A stretch of 64,000 nt of DNA. Origin: Microstegium vimineum (taxonomy: Eukaryota; Streptophyta; Magnoliopsida; Poales; Poaceae). The notes beneath the pieces were generated by a model, which saw nothing but the letters and a program-made list of their open reading frames with translations, made no database searches and was not told the origin of the DNA. The position numbers and the translations under genes were made by a program. Of this stretch, positions 11,336 to 22,788 are shown piece by piece (within the stretch, counting starts at the first letter, position 1; each line of letters begins with the position of its first letter). The DNA lies in NCBI GenBank assembly GCA_022036555.1, contig CM039120.1, positions 12,048,437 to 12,112,436 of the forward strand, written 5' to 3'.

Positions 11336-12892
11336 GTGAATAAGGAAAAAGGGTTTGATCAGAGCCATCGCCATGACTGCCTTTTCCCCGTTCGGTTTGG
11401 GGAGATGAAACTGAATCAATGATCACGAAAGGAACGGGATGGAAGCTGACAAGATTGAAGGCCTACAATACAACCCTACTGAAACGAATCACCACCGCTG
11501 GTAGCAGCAAGAAACAAAAAAGAAAATCTCGCCGAGGCTGTATGGAGCACAAGAGTTTCATATCTCAAACGGATCTTATCTTACCTACTACCATATGTTC
11601 GAATAAAAGCGGTCGCTGTCACCGACGGAGTTTTATTTAGTTTTGGTTTCAGTCCTTCTCAAGGATGTGTTTCATAACGGCTTTCGCAATGTTTTTTCCG
11701 CATTTCAGCACCTGTGCCCCTGCCGAGAAACATTGCAACGGCGATAGCTGAATGCTGATCCTTCACAAGCTTGATTCTTCTCCAAAACCAAGCGCTCACA
11801 GACTGCAGCGCTGCGTGCCATCTGGACCACGCAATCTTAAACAATGATGAAGTACCATCATTCACCACACGTATACGGGCCTGATCGAATGTATCTGTAT
11901 CCTATCCTACCAATCCGTTCAGGCAAATCAAGGGCCCCTATCTCGCCGCATTTAATCAATCGACGCGGCGGTGTCCCGCTCGCGCCATCGCCGTGGATCC
12001 TCTAGAACAACCCCCGGGCTCCTGCTGGCTGTATTACATTACAGCTCCGCAACGGCGAGGGGAAAGAAAGTCCACCTCCGAACTGGGACACTTGAATTGC
12101 CACTTGGACTTCGCTCTCCCTTCCCTTAAATGCGCTTCCCTCTCGCCCGTGCCAAGCTCAACGGCGGGAGGGGCACGTGGCAGAGCACGGACCTGGGACG
12201 CCGACGGCCGACGGCGATTGCCGCGGTAGCCTCACTGCTTCAGCGACCTGGCCAGACCACACCGTGCCACCACCGTCAGCCGGCGAGGTTGCGTGCCTGG
12301 GGCCGCCGCTGGCCTGGCCTGCGAGGCTTCAGACCTTCAGTAAATGCGGCATTGATAGCAGCGGCACGGCCAGCCACTGGAATGGAATCATGCGCCAATT
12401 ATTTGATCAGAATCTGTATGTTGCTCCGCAGTGTACTCTGCTGTACTGTGCCTGCTTCTAGCGCCACAGGAGGGGAGCACTTCTCCCTTATCAAGGAATT
12501 GATGCCCCAGTGAAAGCTGGGCGCTTACAAGTCACTACTCACAGCAACAATGTACTATTTGGAGGGAAGGGAGAGACGTTTTACCTCAGGAGACCACTGA
12601 CCAGCGTCGTCCGGGCCTTGTTCTTCGGCCATCAATTACAAAAAAAAATAGGACCAGTGGAGGCAGAGAGGTGTAGGACGAACTGCTGCGACCATGTGCA
12701 ATGAATGGACGCCACCGGACCAAAGCGCTAGGCTCTGATGCAGATCAGGCACGAACCACGACGTGCCTGATCGAAATCTGCAATCACTGATACCATGGCG
12801 GCATGCTTTGCGCACACCGGCGATGCTATGGGATGTCTGCTTTGTCAAAAGCAGGCTTGGAATAGTGGTAGGGAAGTGAATGAATGATGCTT
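9655..12892. other. Intergenic, downstream of the hydrolase gene
   Basis: No gene was recognised. The GC-rich short frames at 11993-12513 overlap in several registers and show no domain. The only clear structure is the AT microsatellite at 11279-11335. Confidence 0.55.
11279..11335. repeat. (AT)n microsatellite
   Basis: An almost pure TA/AT dinucleotide run of about 57 bp with one phase break. It is likely polymorphic and has no coding role. Confidence 0.95.
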
Positions 12893-12898
12893 CTTTAT
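12893..12898 (-). promoter_or_regulatory. Candidate polyadenylation signal of the hydrolase gene
   Basis: TTTATT on the plus strand reads AATAAA on the minus strand, about 100 bases beyond the stop codon at 13001-13003. This is a plausible 3' UTR distance in a plant gene, but plant signals are loose and this is inference. Confidence 0.45.
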
Positions 12899-13000
12899 TG
12901 TTGCTATAAAACCTCCAGTACAGTGTAGCAGGTTAACGAATTTTACTCACAAAGTGTGGGACTTGAATCTGGCTTCTGGCGCAATTGTGCGCACGCACAT

Positions 13001-16000
13001 TCATCTTCCTGATGAGAATGATTCCTGAAGGAAGCTGTAGAGTTCCTCCGCGACTGCCAAGGGGTACTCTTCCTGCGGTAGAAGAGCGCCAGCAACCTCC
13101 ACGAACTTTGTCACGCCTTTAGAGCCCTTGAGAGCCTCCATCTCAGCTTGGATCTCTTGGGAGCATTGAGCGTTGACACCACCAGAACTGGTACATCTCC
13201 GTCTAACTTGGCAAACAACTGCAGAAACTCCTCCTTGATTGGACAGGATCGAGGAGGCCTGTCAGGAAGGCCGCAGGGACGAACCGTGCGCCTTTTCTTT
13301 TGGTTAACTCGTATCGGCTCTCGATGATATCAGGCGTCACGTTGTCAGGGTTGGCATAGACGTGGGACTTGTACTGGGATTGGATCGACTTTTCATTGCT
13401 CACCAGAACATTGTACATCATCCAGCCCAGAGCTGGAGCCCTGAGGGTTCCTCGTAAAAGCCCATATCTATCAATAAGAGTAGAGAAAAATTAGTTTCAG
13501 TAGAATCAATTGGAATCTTAAGCATTGATAGACCAATATATCTGTAGCCTGGTGGGAACAAGATCTCATTTTTTTAATCATTACTTTTTCTATCATTTAA
13601 CACATGATTCAGGATACTTGCTTAAACCCCAGTAGTAAATGACTGTATAGCTTGATATTATCCACATGAAAATGGAAGAATATAACTGCTGGAAAGCAGA
13701 ACTGGTGAATGATGATCTCCCTAATCAGATCAAGGCCCCTTTAGCCTATGAAGGATTTTTTTTCTGTCCTGAGTTTTTACTGTGAAAAATGAACTGGTTC
13801 CTTTAAAATTTCTGCATGCCAAAGGGGGCCTCATCCATTAATGCAAGTGCCTGCAAAACCATGCTATTGCCACTTTCTCTACAAAAGAATACATATAAAT
13901 TTATTGCAATGAGAACTGCAGTTTGTAGCACGGCAATGTGTACATGGATGAGAACCATTTGTATGCAGAGCACCACTGTACTACTAAACACAGGCAACAA
14001 ATGCATCGTTCATCGAATGTGATAGCCCAATCAGAACATGAACATGGCACAGCAAATGGCAATATGAGATACGCAAAGCAAAGTTCACAAACACATTGTG
14101 TGCCTATCAGGATGACTTCCAGCCTTCCAAGGGTCATATTAATGTCTTGGTGACTTCACAACCTACAAGGTTCTGTATGCCCTTCATGCCTATCAGGATG
14201 CTACACCAGATGTATCTGTGGCACACTATTGCATGCCATGGACGTCTGTAAGAATGTATGCACTGTTGACAGTCATGCATCAAACAAAAAGAATGTTCTA
14301 AAGGGAAGGAGTCGAGAACATATGCTACAGGAATGCATGAGACATGCAACTGAAGCATGCATTTCATAGTAAAGTAGGTGCAAAAAACCAAAATGTTTGT
14401 TGAAAAAAATAGCAGCAATCAGCGCTATTTCAGTTCTCTTAACAGGACAAGTGCTTCCACCCAAAGGCCACAGGTGTATCTTAATGGGATTCCCTGACAA
14501 ATATTATGTGATAAAGGTAGTTAATACACACATAGTAACGCATGATCCAGAATATTGCTTCAACCCTAGAAAACCACTGTCGCAAGCTTTGTTGGCTAAT
14601 TATACATATATATATATAATAAATGAATGGTAATAGTGCACATGCAATGAATGAAAAATAGCACTGGAAAGTAAAACTGATCTCGACCAAATTAAGCCAT
14701 GGGATCAATTTGGAAAATGGTGTGCCTGGAACATGTTAATGCGACTGCCTATACAACAACATAGATAATTTTATAAATGAAATTAAAGGATGCACTACTG
14801 AACAAGGGGAAAAAATGCACCATTCCTTGAATACATTGTACACATAAAAGCACTGCATTACAAAACAATGGAAACAAGCAGCACAACTTGTGTTAACTAG
14901 AATAGGAAGGGGTTGACCAGCACACAGAGGGGTTAAGCCCGAACTGCTCTGCGCTTGGTAGAATAGAGGTGGAGGAAACAGATTAAACTTGCTTATCTGT
15001 TTCAGATTACCCCAAATGCAAGATAACGACCAACAAGACGTTTGGTTCACGCATCTGTAACGTTATCTGATTACCGGGGGATGGGAAAGCGATACTTTGT
15101 GTTTGGTTACGTTCAGGCCGAAATCAAGTATCACATAATCAGATACAGATCAGTTCATCGGTGATTCCTCCCCTTCCTAAGCGGTATCGCGTTACCGCCC
15201 ACCGAGACTTGCTAACCATCCTTCACAATACCGTTACCATGCCGAAAGCCCGAAACAAACAAATAAAGTAATCGTTGGTCCCAGTGCTGCTCCCCCCCTT
15301 AATCTGTTTCTCATGCCGTTTACGTTATCAGTGAGTGAACCAAACACCATCCAAGTTCTAACCAGCTCAATCTAAACAAACTTAATCTCTAAATTAACTC
15401 AATTGCTAAATGAACTTATCTCCTGACAAACCAAATCTTCTTGAACTAACTCTGAATGTTTGACCAACTAACCCTGCTGAACTACTTATGAATCTTGTGA
15501 CAGCACTGATACTTGCTGCCATAGGTATTTGGACGGACCAGGGATTAGACCGGTGAAGCCCTCGCTTCACGGTTTCATTGTTGGTCTAACCAATTGGACC
15601 GACAGTCTGAAATGGTTTAACTACACAAAGATTTCATACTAGACACAAGTGCATTTTATGGTGCTGTGCTATGTAATGAGCTCCCCAACGTATAAGTCTC
15701 ATATTCAAACCCCATATTAGCCCTATTTTTTCTCAATTTCCCTCCCTTCCCTCCTAAAAAACAGGGCTTCAACCGCTTACTCCCAGTTCAACTGCACACC
15801 TGATGACGAACTGGCCAAGGTCCTGGTTCCAGTTTTTCATGGTCGGACCGCCGGTCCAGTTCAGTCCAAATAATTATGCTTGCAGCCCCACATAACAGTA
15901 TCATCACAGGACAAACAGCAATATGGCACATGCAATAAATTGAAATAGGTAGACAGAAAGTCGAGATCATTATAATGATTTGAAATTGAAATGGAAGCAT

Positions 16001-19000
16001 CTCTCATCTGTTCCTACTGCATGACTGCCACAACAAATCTGGTACTCATGAGAGTCCGACTCCGACACATAATGAACCAAAGCAGATGCAAAATGTGGTA
16101 AGGAAAGGATTCGAGAATATGTTCTAGAGGTACGAAGTATTGACAACAGAGCATGTACCACAGTCACAAGTTAAAGAGTCAAGATGATCTTTGTAAGCAT
16201 TTTCTGACATGAAATATCAGGTCATATAATCAGTTTGCTACCTTGTTTCCATATCAGAACCTCGGCCAAATACGATGGGAAGGGGTCCAGCCCAAGTAGG
16301 TGCAACAGCAGCAACAGCAGATGGTCTAATAAGGCCCTTACCAGCAGCACGAATTGCTATTGTTGCTGCATGACCACCTCCAACAATGACCAGTTCATCA
16401 TCTGTTCATGGGATAGACAGTACAGTCCATCACTAATCAAATGATGAAGTTAAAGGGAAAGGATAAGTTTAAAATTATTAACTCAATGGGAAACTGATTC
16501 ATTGCTTAGAGGTATTGAAAAATCAATAAAACTGTATTGACAAGAACAATCTGTGCAGTGATCGACAACCAAGTCAAATTTGTTGCGTGACTTTTGGCAT
16601 ATGATCCACCATAAATATATCATAAAAGATCACTTTCTAATTTGAAATGTTGTTCTGCTGAACACTTTTCCTCTAATTTAAGCTGCGGTGTTGCTGTACT
16701 TATTTACATACGTTTATTGGTATTCAGGATCCCCATCAAATGACAGTTTTCAATTGGCAATAAGTTTTAACATAGAAGAAAACTTTTCTCGAAAATATGA
16801 CTTGTGTATTATTTTAGTTGACTACATATGGAATTATGGATCCTTCACCAGAGGTAACCTTGTTCGCAAACATAGTATTTCTGGTTGAACCATTGAACTT
16901 GGAACCACACATCCTTTTTTTATTTTTTATTTTTTTGGGGGGGGGGGGGGGGGGGGGGGGGGTAACAGTGTTAACCAAGGTATCCTCACAAAAATGAAGT
17001 GTGTTTGACAGGTAAAAAAATCCCGCTGGAAAAAAAACTATAATTAGGTTTACCTGCATTTGCCACTGGACTGTTTGGTGAATTTATTAGTTCAACCAGA
17101 AAGCTCTCCATCACATCAGCATTGTAGTTCAGTGATGGCCTATCTGAGTAACCAAGACCAGGCCAATCGACAATAGTAGCACGGTAGCCAAGTTCTCCTT
17201 TTCGCCCAGCAATATCTTTGGCAACCACCCTCCACTCCTCCACTGTGCTTACATCAGAGATCGTAGGGATCATGAGAATATTCTTCAAATTCTCAGCAAC
17301 CTCCTGCTCATGTTCCTCATAGTATATGTTTATCGGCTTATTCTCGAATTTCCACTCCCACTTCCCAGTCTGGAAACACATTCACAATGTTATAGCACAG
17401 GTAACAGCAGACAGAGGCAGGACAAAATTGGTAATGTAACCTTTTGTCAAGACATATCATTCTTAAGCCTAATGTAGGATACATGCTACTAGAGTAATGT
17501 ATTCACATTAACATTAACAGTTTAACAAACCGATACACAGTGGAGTTAGTTGAAACAATGCCACAATTCAAAGGGGAAAATCAAAAAATGCTTTGTGTGG
17601 TTTTGCTAGAAGGTAATGATGCCATTCAAGTGCATGTTATACCACTGATCTAACGTTAGCCTAAGATGTCCAGACTTCACTACATTCAGCTAAGCAGTCA
17701 ATCATACTTTAACTCACACTAGGCTTTCTGCCAAATATCTTAACCAAAGTTAAACTGATTATTTTTCAGTTATGGAAGGTTTCATGGTACTCCATCCGTC
17801 CCAGAATATCTGTCGCTTTCGCTTCCCGAGAATTGTTTTTGAAAAAATACATATTAAAAATGGTTAATATTCATGGTACATGATTAGTATCATTGAAAAG
17901 ATCTTTGGATCTAGTTTTTTAATAAATTTATTTGGAGATAGAAATGTTGTGAATATGACTTTCCGGGAACATGGCTGCTAAGGCTCGTCCTACTTCTGAT
18001 TATATGTAGGAAGTGATTCTCAGATTCTCTACGGTTCTCTAGGATAAACTATTTGTAGAAAGTGAATCAGGACAAGCTAGAGCATGTTTGGTATGGCATG
18101 TGAACCTTGCCTCGCTTGCCCCGCCAGAAACAGGATACAGAAACGTGTTTGGTTACCTTGCTGTGTTGTCTTGATACTTGTACAAGCTAGTTTTTCTTGC
18201 TGGAGCAAGAGAGCTGAATTGGCTTACCACAACGGGCAAGGTTAATCTCTACTGGCAGCAAGGCCAGGCAAGCAAAGCTTGCTGCGCATCCAAGCATGCC
18301 CCTAGTTTTCACAGCTCCCGGCCCCTCACATAGAATCATACCCTAGAATAACTTCTTTGCAAAATATCATTTGGCTGAGCTCCCTGGCCCTAAGTGCTTA
18401 GTTCTTCTAAGGAATCAAAGAGGTATCTGATTAACAATCATTTGTTCTCACTATTGAGTTACATGCAGTGACGAGTTCGAACCCAATAAACTGATGGGGG
18501 AAGTGAGCAGTTCACTTTATTTCAACACACACCCTTTTTCCCAAAATGTAAAGAAGAGAAAATATATTACAATGATAAAGCCCGACTAAGGGGGTGATTG
18601 GTTGCACGCAGGAAGCCCGTCCCGCATGACTCCATCATCTCGATTCCCACTTCCCCCACGATGCAGAACGGTGTAATGCACCCATGGTACACAGGCCCAT
18701 GTGTCATACACTCAAAATACACTCAAAACTTCCAATCATGCATGCAACAAACAAAATCTCATCTCGTACTGGACCAACAACAAAAACAATCAAATATGAC
18801 TAGGTGCACGATTTGAGCATGCATCTCACCATCCTGAATCGGTTCTCCATCCCGGCTCCTCAGTCCTCATTACCAAAGCAACCAATCACCCCTAAGGTCA
18901 ACCATGTATGATGCACGTTGCTAGCCGATAGTGTTTCAAACCTAAAACTAACATTAAAGTGTATACTATATACAAGATAAGAGCTAAAGAGCTACTCCCT

Positions 19001-19756
19001 CTGTCCCTGAAAGAATCAATTCCTAGAATCCGTGTCAATCAAACTTTTTTAACTTTGACTAGCTTTATAGAAAAATATAATAACATCTATGACTTAAAAT
19101 TAACATCATGTGAAAATATATTCTATGATAAATCTAATGATACTAGTTTGATAGCATAATTTTTAATACTTTTTTCTAGAAATTTGGTCAAAGTTCAAAA
19201 AGTTTGACTTAGGACAACACCAGAAATCAGTGACGGAGGGAGTATTGCATTTTCATTTTGTGGACATGGCAATTTCTTCAGGATCTGCATCAGCCACCCC
19301 ATATTTCAGCGAATGAAAATAGTAAACAGACTCGAAGAGACGAAGATAACGGAAACAGCCATTATGTTACTAAATCAATTAACAATAAAAAGTTGGGAAT
19401 CGTAACCTGCAATATGGGATCTCAAAGCACATCGAAGCAGTTGCAGTTCGTATACCAAACAACGCGCAACGGATCCGGGCTTATTTAGCTGCCTGTTCAA
19501 CCGCTCAACACAGCGATCTCAGTAAGGCACTGAGTTCAACCAGGCAGGCAACCGTACCAGCGAACAGTACATTACTAGCAAATGAGAAAGCGCTAGACGA
19601 TCGCACCTTGGAGGGCGGCGGGGCGGGCTTGACCGTGGAGGCTGGAGGGGAGGCGACGGCGCGGACGGCGAGGCTCCTCGCCCGCCGTTGAGGAAGCACG
19701 CGGCAGGGGACAGCGACGGCCGGGAAGAGGAAGGCGGTGGCGGCGGACGGAGGCAT
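13001..19756 (-). CDS. Chloroplast-targeted alpha/beta-hydrolase superfamily protein (4 exons, two apparent 1-nt deletions)
   Basis: The exons, in order of transcription, are 19607-19756, 17054-17369, 16242-16401 and 13001-13467, all with GT-AG introns and matching phases. The start is the ATG at 19754-19756. Residues 1 to about 45 are rich in Ala, Ser, Arg and Pro with no acidic residue, as in a chloroplast transit peptide. Exon 2 carries the core-strand motif IVDWPGLGYSDRPSLNY. Exon 3 begins with DELVIVGGGHAAT, the position of the nucleophile elbow, where His replaces the usual Ser. Exon 4 ends LLPQEEYPLAVAEELYSFLQ near the stop at 13001. Two single bases appear missing in exon 4, near 13248 (AAGGAGGAG) and near 13147 (TCCAAGCTGAG). 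Restoring the frame at both gives about 364 residues, so sequencing error is as likely as pseudogenization. Substrate is unknown. Introns 1 and 3 hold several MITEs. Confidence 0.85.
15037..15348. mobile_element. MITE with long inverted ends (in hydrolase intron 3)
   Basis: The left arm GACGTTTGGTTCACGCATCT is the approximate inverse of the right arm ending AGTGAGTGAACCAAACACC. A shared inner TAACGTTATC versus ACGTTATCA block is also inverted. It is about 312 bp with no coding capacity. The target duplication is not clear, so the superfamily (hAT or PIF/Harbinger) is undecided. Confidence 0.6.
16937..16962. repeat. 26-base G homopolymer in hydrolase intron 2
   Basis: An uninterrupted run of 26 G follows a T-rich stretch. 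On the sense (minus) strand it is poly-C inside intron 2, about 90 bases after the donor. Its true length is uncertain because homopolymers are poorly resolved. Confidence 0.9.
17790..17958. mobile_element. Stowaway-type MITE fragment (hydrolase intron 1)
   Basis: After a TA comes CTCCATCCGTCCCAGAATAT, a Stowaway-type end, with the usual AT-rich interior. No matching right terminus was found, so it appears truncated. Confidence 0.55.
18080..18301. mobile_element. Tourist-like MITE with CTA flanks (hydrolase intron 1)
   Basis: The left end GAGCATGTTTGGTATGGCAT and the inverse of the right end (GGGCATGCTTGGATGCGCAG) match imperfectly. The inner CTTGCCTCGCTTGCC is also mirrored. CTA flanks it at 18077-18079 and 18302-18304, as expected for a 3-bp duplication. 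Confidence 0.6.
18590..18892. mobile_element. Tourist-like MITE with TAA duplication (hydrolase intron 1)
   Basis: The left end GGGGGTGATTGGTTGC is mirrored at the right end by GCAACCAATCACCCC. TAA flanks it on both sides (18587-18589 and 18893-18895). TAA or TTA duplication and this terminal sequence fit PIF/Harbinger-derived Tourist MITEs. Confidence 0.8.
18995..19242. mobile_element. Stowaway-type MITE (hydrolase intron 1)
   Basis: The left end CTCCCTCTGTCCCTGAAAGA mirrors the right end AATCAGTGACGGAGGGAG, with TA on both flanks (18993-18994, 19243-19244). The length of 248 bp is typical. Confidence 0.85.
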
Positions 19757-19990
19757 GGCGATGGGAGGGGCCCTGCCGGGGTTGGCGGCAGGCGGACGCG
19801 GAGGCAGGCGCGGGGTGGGAGTGGAGAGGAAGCGACGACGTGTGCAGCCGTGGACTCGGGAACTCTGAATGGACCGAAGCGATGAACTGGCCTCCCTGTG
19901 TACACTGTTTGCATCCGTCTCCTCAAGACCTCAATATTGTCCTTGTTTTTTTCTTCCGTTATTTATTTCGTCCATTTGTTTTAGCATATA

Positions 19991-20504
19991 CTCGCTACAT
20001 TTCAAATTATAAGTTAATTTAAAAATGTTAGACAGTCAAATCATCTAAAGTTTGACTACAATTAGAAAGAGAGCTATAAAGATTTTTAACATCAAATATG
20101 TATATTATTAAAATATAATTGATGAAGGATTTAATAATACTTAGTTGGCATCATAAGTGTTACTCCCTCCATCCTAATTTTTAAGACATTTCTAAGAATT
20201 TTGGAGAGTCAAAGCTTTTCAAGTTTAACCAAAAACTATAGAGAAAAATATAAAAATTTATGGCATTAAATAGACATACTATGAAAATATATAATTGATA
20301 AAACATCTAATGATGCTTAGTTGCATCATAAATGTTATTATATTATCTATAAGTTTGGTCAAACTTGATAAATTTTGACTCTCCAAGATTTTTGGATGCC
20401 TTATAATTTCGGATGGAGGGAGTATTATCCTATCATTGGTTAAACTTAAAATGTTTTGACTATCTTTAATTTTTAGAATGACTTGCAATTTGGGATAGAA
20501 GGAG
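19991..20504. mobile_element. Stowaway-type MITE carrying a nested MITE
   Basis: The left end CTCGCTACATTTCAAATTAT mirrors the right end CAATTTGGGATAGAAGGAG with TA flanks. The interior is split by a complete element at 20163-20422. It lies about 230 bp upstream of the hydrolase start codon, so it is inside or next to that gene's promoter. Confidence 0.75.
20163..20422. mobile_element. Nested Stowaway-type MITE
   Basis: CTCCCTCCATCCTAATTTTT at the left is mirrored by AATTTCGGATGGAGGGAG at the right, with TA on both sides. Sub-terminal GGAGAGTCAAAG and TTTGACTCTCC also pair. Its better-preserved ends show it is younger than its host element. Confidence 0.85.
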
Positions 20505-20632
20505 TAGATAACATTAAAGGTTTATTTGGATGTGTATTCTCCCTCAATTCATGTGTCTTGGAGTGGTTTGATGTGCAATTTAGTTTAAAGTTTTTGTCAA
20601 AAGCACTTTAACACCTATGGATTAAGGAGATA

Positions 20633-20891
20633 CGCCATTTATCCCTAAATAAATCAATTTCTAGGATATGTGAGAGTAAAAAATTTTAAAATTTGACTAA
20701 TTTTATAGAAAAATAATAATAACATCTATGATATAAAAAGAGCATCATATGAAAATATATTCTATAGTAAATCTAATGATACTAGTTTGATATCAGAAAT
20801 CATAATATTTTTTACTAGAATTTCAATCAGAGTTCAAAATTTTTTATTAAAGACAACTCTAAAAAATATATTTATTCGATGATAGAAAGAG
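20633..20891. mobile_element. Degenerate Stowaway-type MITE
   Basis: The AT-rich interior is similar to the 18995-19242 element (shared phrases such as ATCATATGAAAATATATTCTAT). The ends are eroded (CGCCATTTATCCCTAAATAA versus TTCGATGATAGAAAGAG) but still TA-flanked. Confidence 0.6.
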
Positions 20892-20925
20892 TACATTGAC
20901 ATCAAAACAAGGTATAAAAATGTTA

Positions 20926-22152
20926 GGTTCCTTGTGGCTCGTTTTGTAGCGCTCTCTTCGCTCCCTCTTCGCTCCACATGACAGATCAATGAGCTCTACC
21001 AAACATTGGCTCATGTCTATGAATTAATTCTCTATTTTTAAAGTGAGGCAGGGACAACACTCCGCATGTTGCACTACATGATTTAGTATTTTTTATTCAC
21101 CCACGACCCCTCTTTGCCACCCGACCACCTTGGTGCTCTCTACCGCCTTAGTGATCTTCGTTGTGCCCATGTCCTTCTATGTCCCCCCATGCTCTTCTCC
21201 ACCACACTCATAGATCCTGGAGCTTTCATCGCTTGGTTTCTTATCCACCTTGTTGTGCTTGTGCTTGTCTTCCTCTACCATGGTGGTCGTTGTTCATGCT
21301 CCTTGTCTAACTCCGTTGTGCTACCCTCCTAAGGGTCCTCCTCCCCTCCTCATCTTCCTCCACCACAACAACATGTGCCTTATCCACCTCCTTTCCTACC
21401 GTTGCGACCAACCTTGCTATAAATGTTGAACTAGGTCCGGTGGTGGAGCAATTGAGGGAGTGCTTTGAGCCGAGGAGAGAAGTGGGGGTAGAATTGGGAG
21501 TGGGTAAGAGCCGCCAAACAAACCCTTAAAGCACAGAACCATGCATTGCAATGGAACGTATATTGTATGGTGTGGTCACATGGACAATTTGCAACTCGAA
21601 GATCTGCCGTAATACATGTTAGGATCAAACTCCATACTATCATTAAAGACACACTATTCTAACTTGTATAAGTGCGGATTGTGAGTGTAGGTCATGAACA
21701 ATATAGTCGGAGGTATGCAAAGAGCACTATGGGGAAAAATACGACGATTGGAAGAATCCGATTTTTTACTAACAAATATGTTGATGTGTTGCAATGAAAA
21801 TGTACACTACCGTGTATGGATGACTTGCAGCCCGAAGTATATGTAACAATCGTGTAATCTGTCCCAATACTATTTAGAGTATATATAGAAGGATAGATTC
21901 ATATTTTTTACACCAGTTGTATCCTTGTCTCTAGACACCTTTGTATGAATAATTGATTTTACTTTTTGTGGTAAAACCAAAAAAGCTATATATGTCAGAA
22001 CCCAAAGCATTGTACTGGTTTTTAACCTTTTTCCCAATACAACCCAGTCCTTTAGAACAAAAAGAAAATTTTCTGTAAAACTAAAGTGTTTCTTGTGAAG
22101 ATCCTGTACAAATCTTGGAGGAAATCGTAATTCGCGTGAACAAGTGACAGAC
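20926..22152. other. Intergenic; possible MITE at about 20926-21526
   Basis: GTTAGGTTCC near 20926 and an inverted-looking GAGCCGCCAAACAAACCC before TTAAAG near 21526 suggest a non-autonomous element with TTA/TAA ends, but the arms match poorly. The rest up to the hAT insertion shows nothing recognisable. Confidence 0.35.
22145..22152. repeat. 8-bp target-site duplication of the hAT element (left copy)
   Basis: TGACAGAC here is repeated exactly at 27091-27098, immediately outside the two CAGGG termini. Eight bases is diagnostic for hAT transposases. Confidence 0.95.
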
Positions 22153-22177
22153 CAGGGTTTTCAAAACCGAACCGGAT

Positions 22178-22345
22178 CTGGTAACCGCCGGGGGCCGGTC
22201 GGGCGGTTACCGGTCGGTTTGACCGGTTACCGGTCCAAACCGAACGGTTTGAATTTTGAATTCAAACCCCGCAGTGCAAACGGTTTTGGACCGGTAACCG
22301 GTCGGTTAGGGCCGGTTACCGACCGGTTTGAACGGTAACCGGTCC
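22178..22345. repeat. Sub-terminal GGTAACC/GGTTACC array, left end of hAT
   Basis: At least six copies of the inverted pair GGTAACCG/CGGTTACC, mostly extended to ACCGGTTACCGG-like palindromes, lie within 170 bp of the terminus. Sub-terminal repeats of hAT elements are the usual transposase binding sites; that function here is inference. Confidence 0.75.
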
Positions 22346-22788
22346 AAACCGCGGGTGTCTTTTTTTTTTGCTTGAAAAAATCAATTTTTTTGCATGACCT
22401 TTGTGCATAATGATGTAAATAGAACACACAATTCATGTAAAATAGTGTGATACAAATGGTCAACCCCACAATAATATCATAGTGATGCACTAGCCACAAA
22501 TTCACGACAGAAATAACGTAGTTCACCGTTGCAACAAGAACAAATCGTCCATGGAAATACCTCGTGCCGTAGACATGCGAACATCATGGTCACTACTCAC
22601 TGGCGTCGCATATAAGGGAAGATCCCGTTTCGGCACCCCTCCTCATACTCCGCGGTGGACATTAGAGCGATACCGCGCGACTGTAGCCCGGCCTTGTACT
22701 CTATCCATGATTGGCCCGTCCAATGAGCTGTGGTCTCTCATTCCTGCACTAACATGTTGTAGAAATCCGGGTCTTGCCATTCGTAGAC

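Noticed and set aside
12130..12513. GC-rich frames of about 95-127 codons
   Set aside because: Mutually overlapping in different frames with no recognisable protein features.
15970..16167. Possible extra exon of the hydrolase gene
   Set aside because: Exon 3 (ending at 16242) joins exon 4 (starting at 13467) in phase and with the expected residues, leaving no place for this frame.
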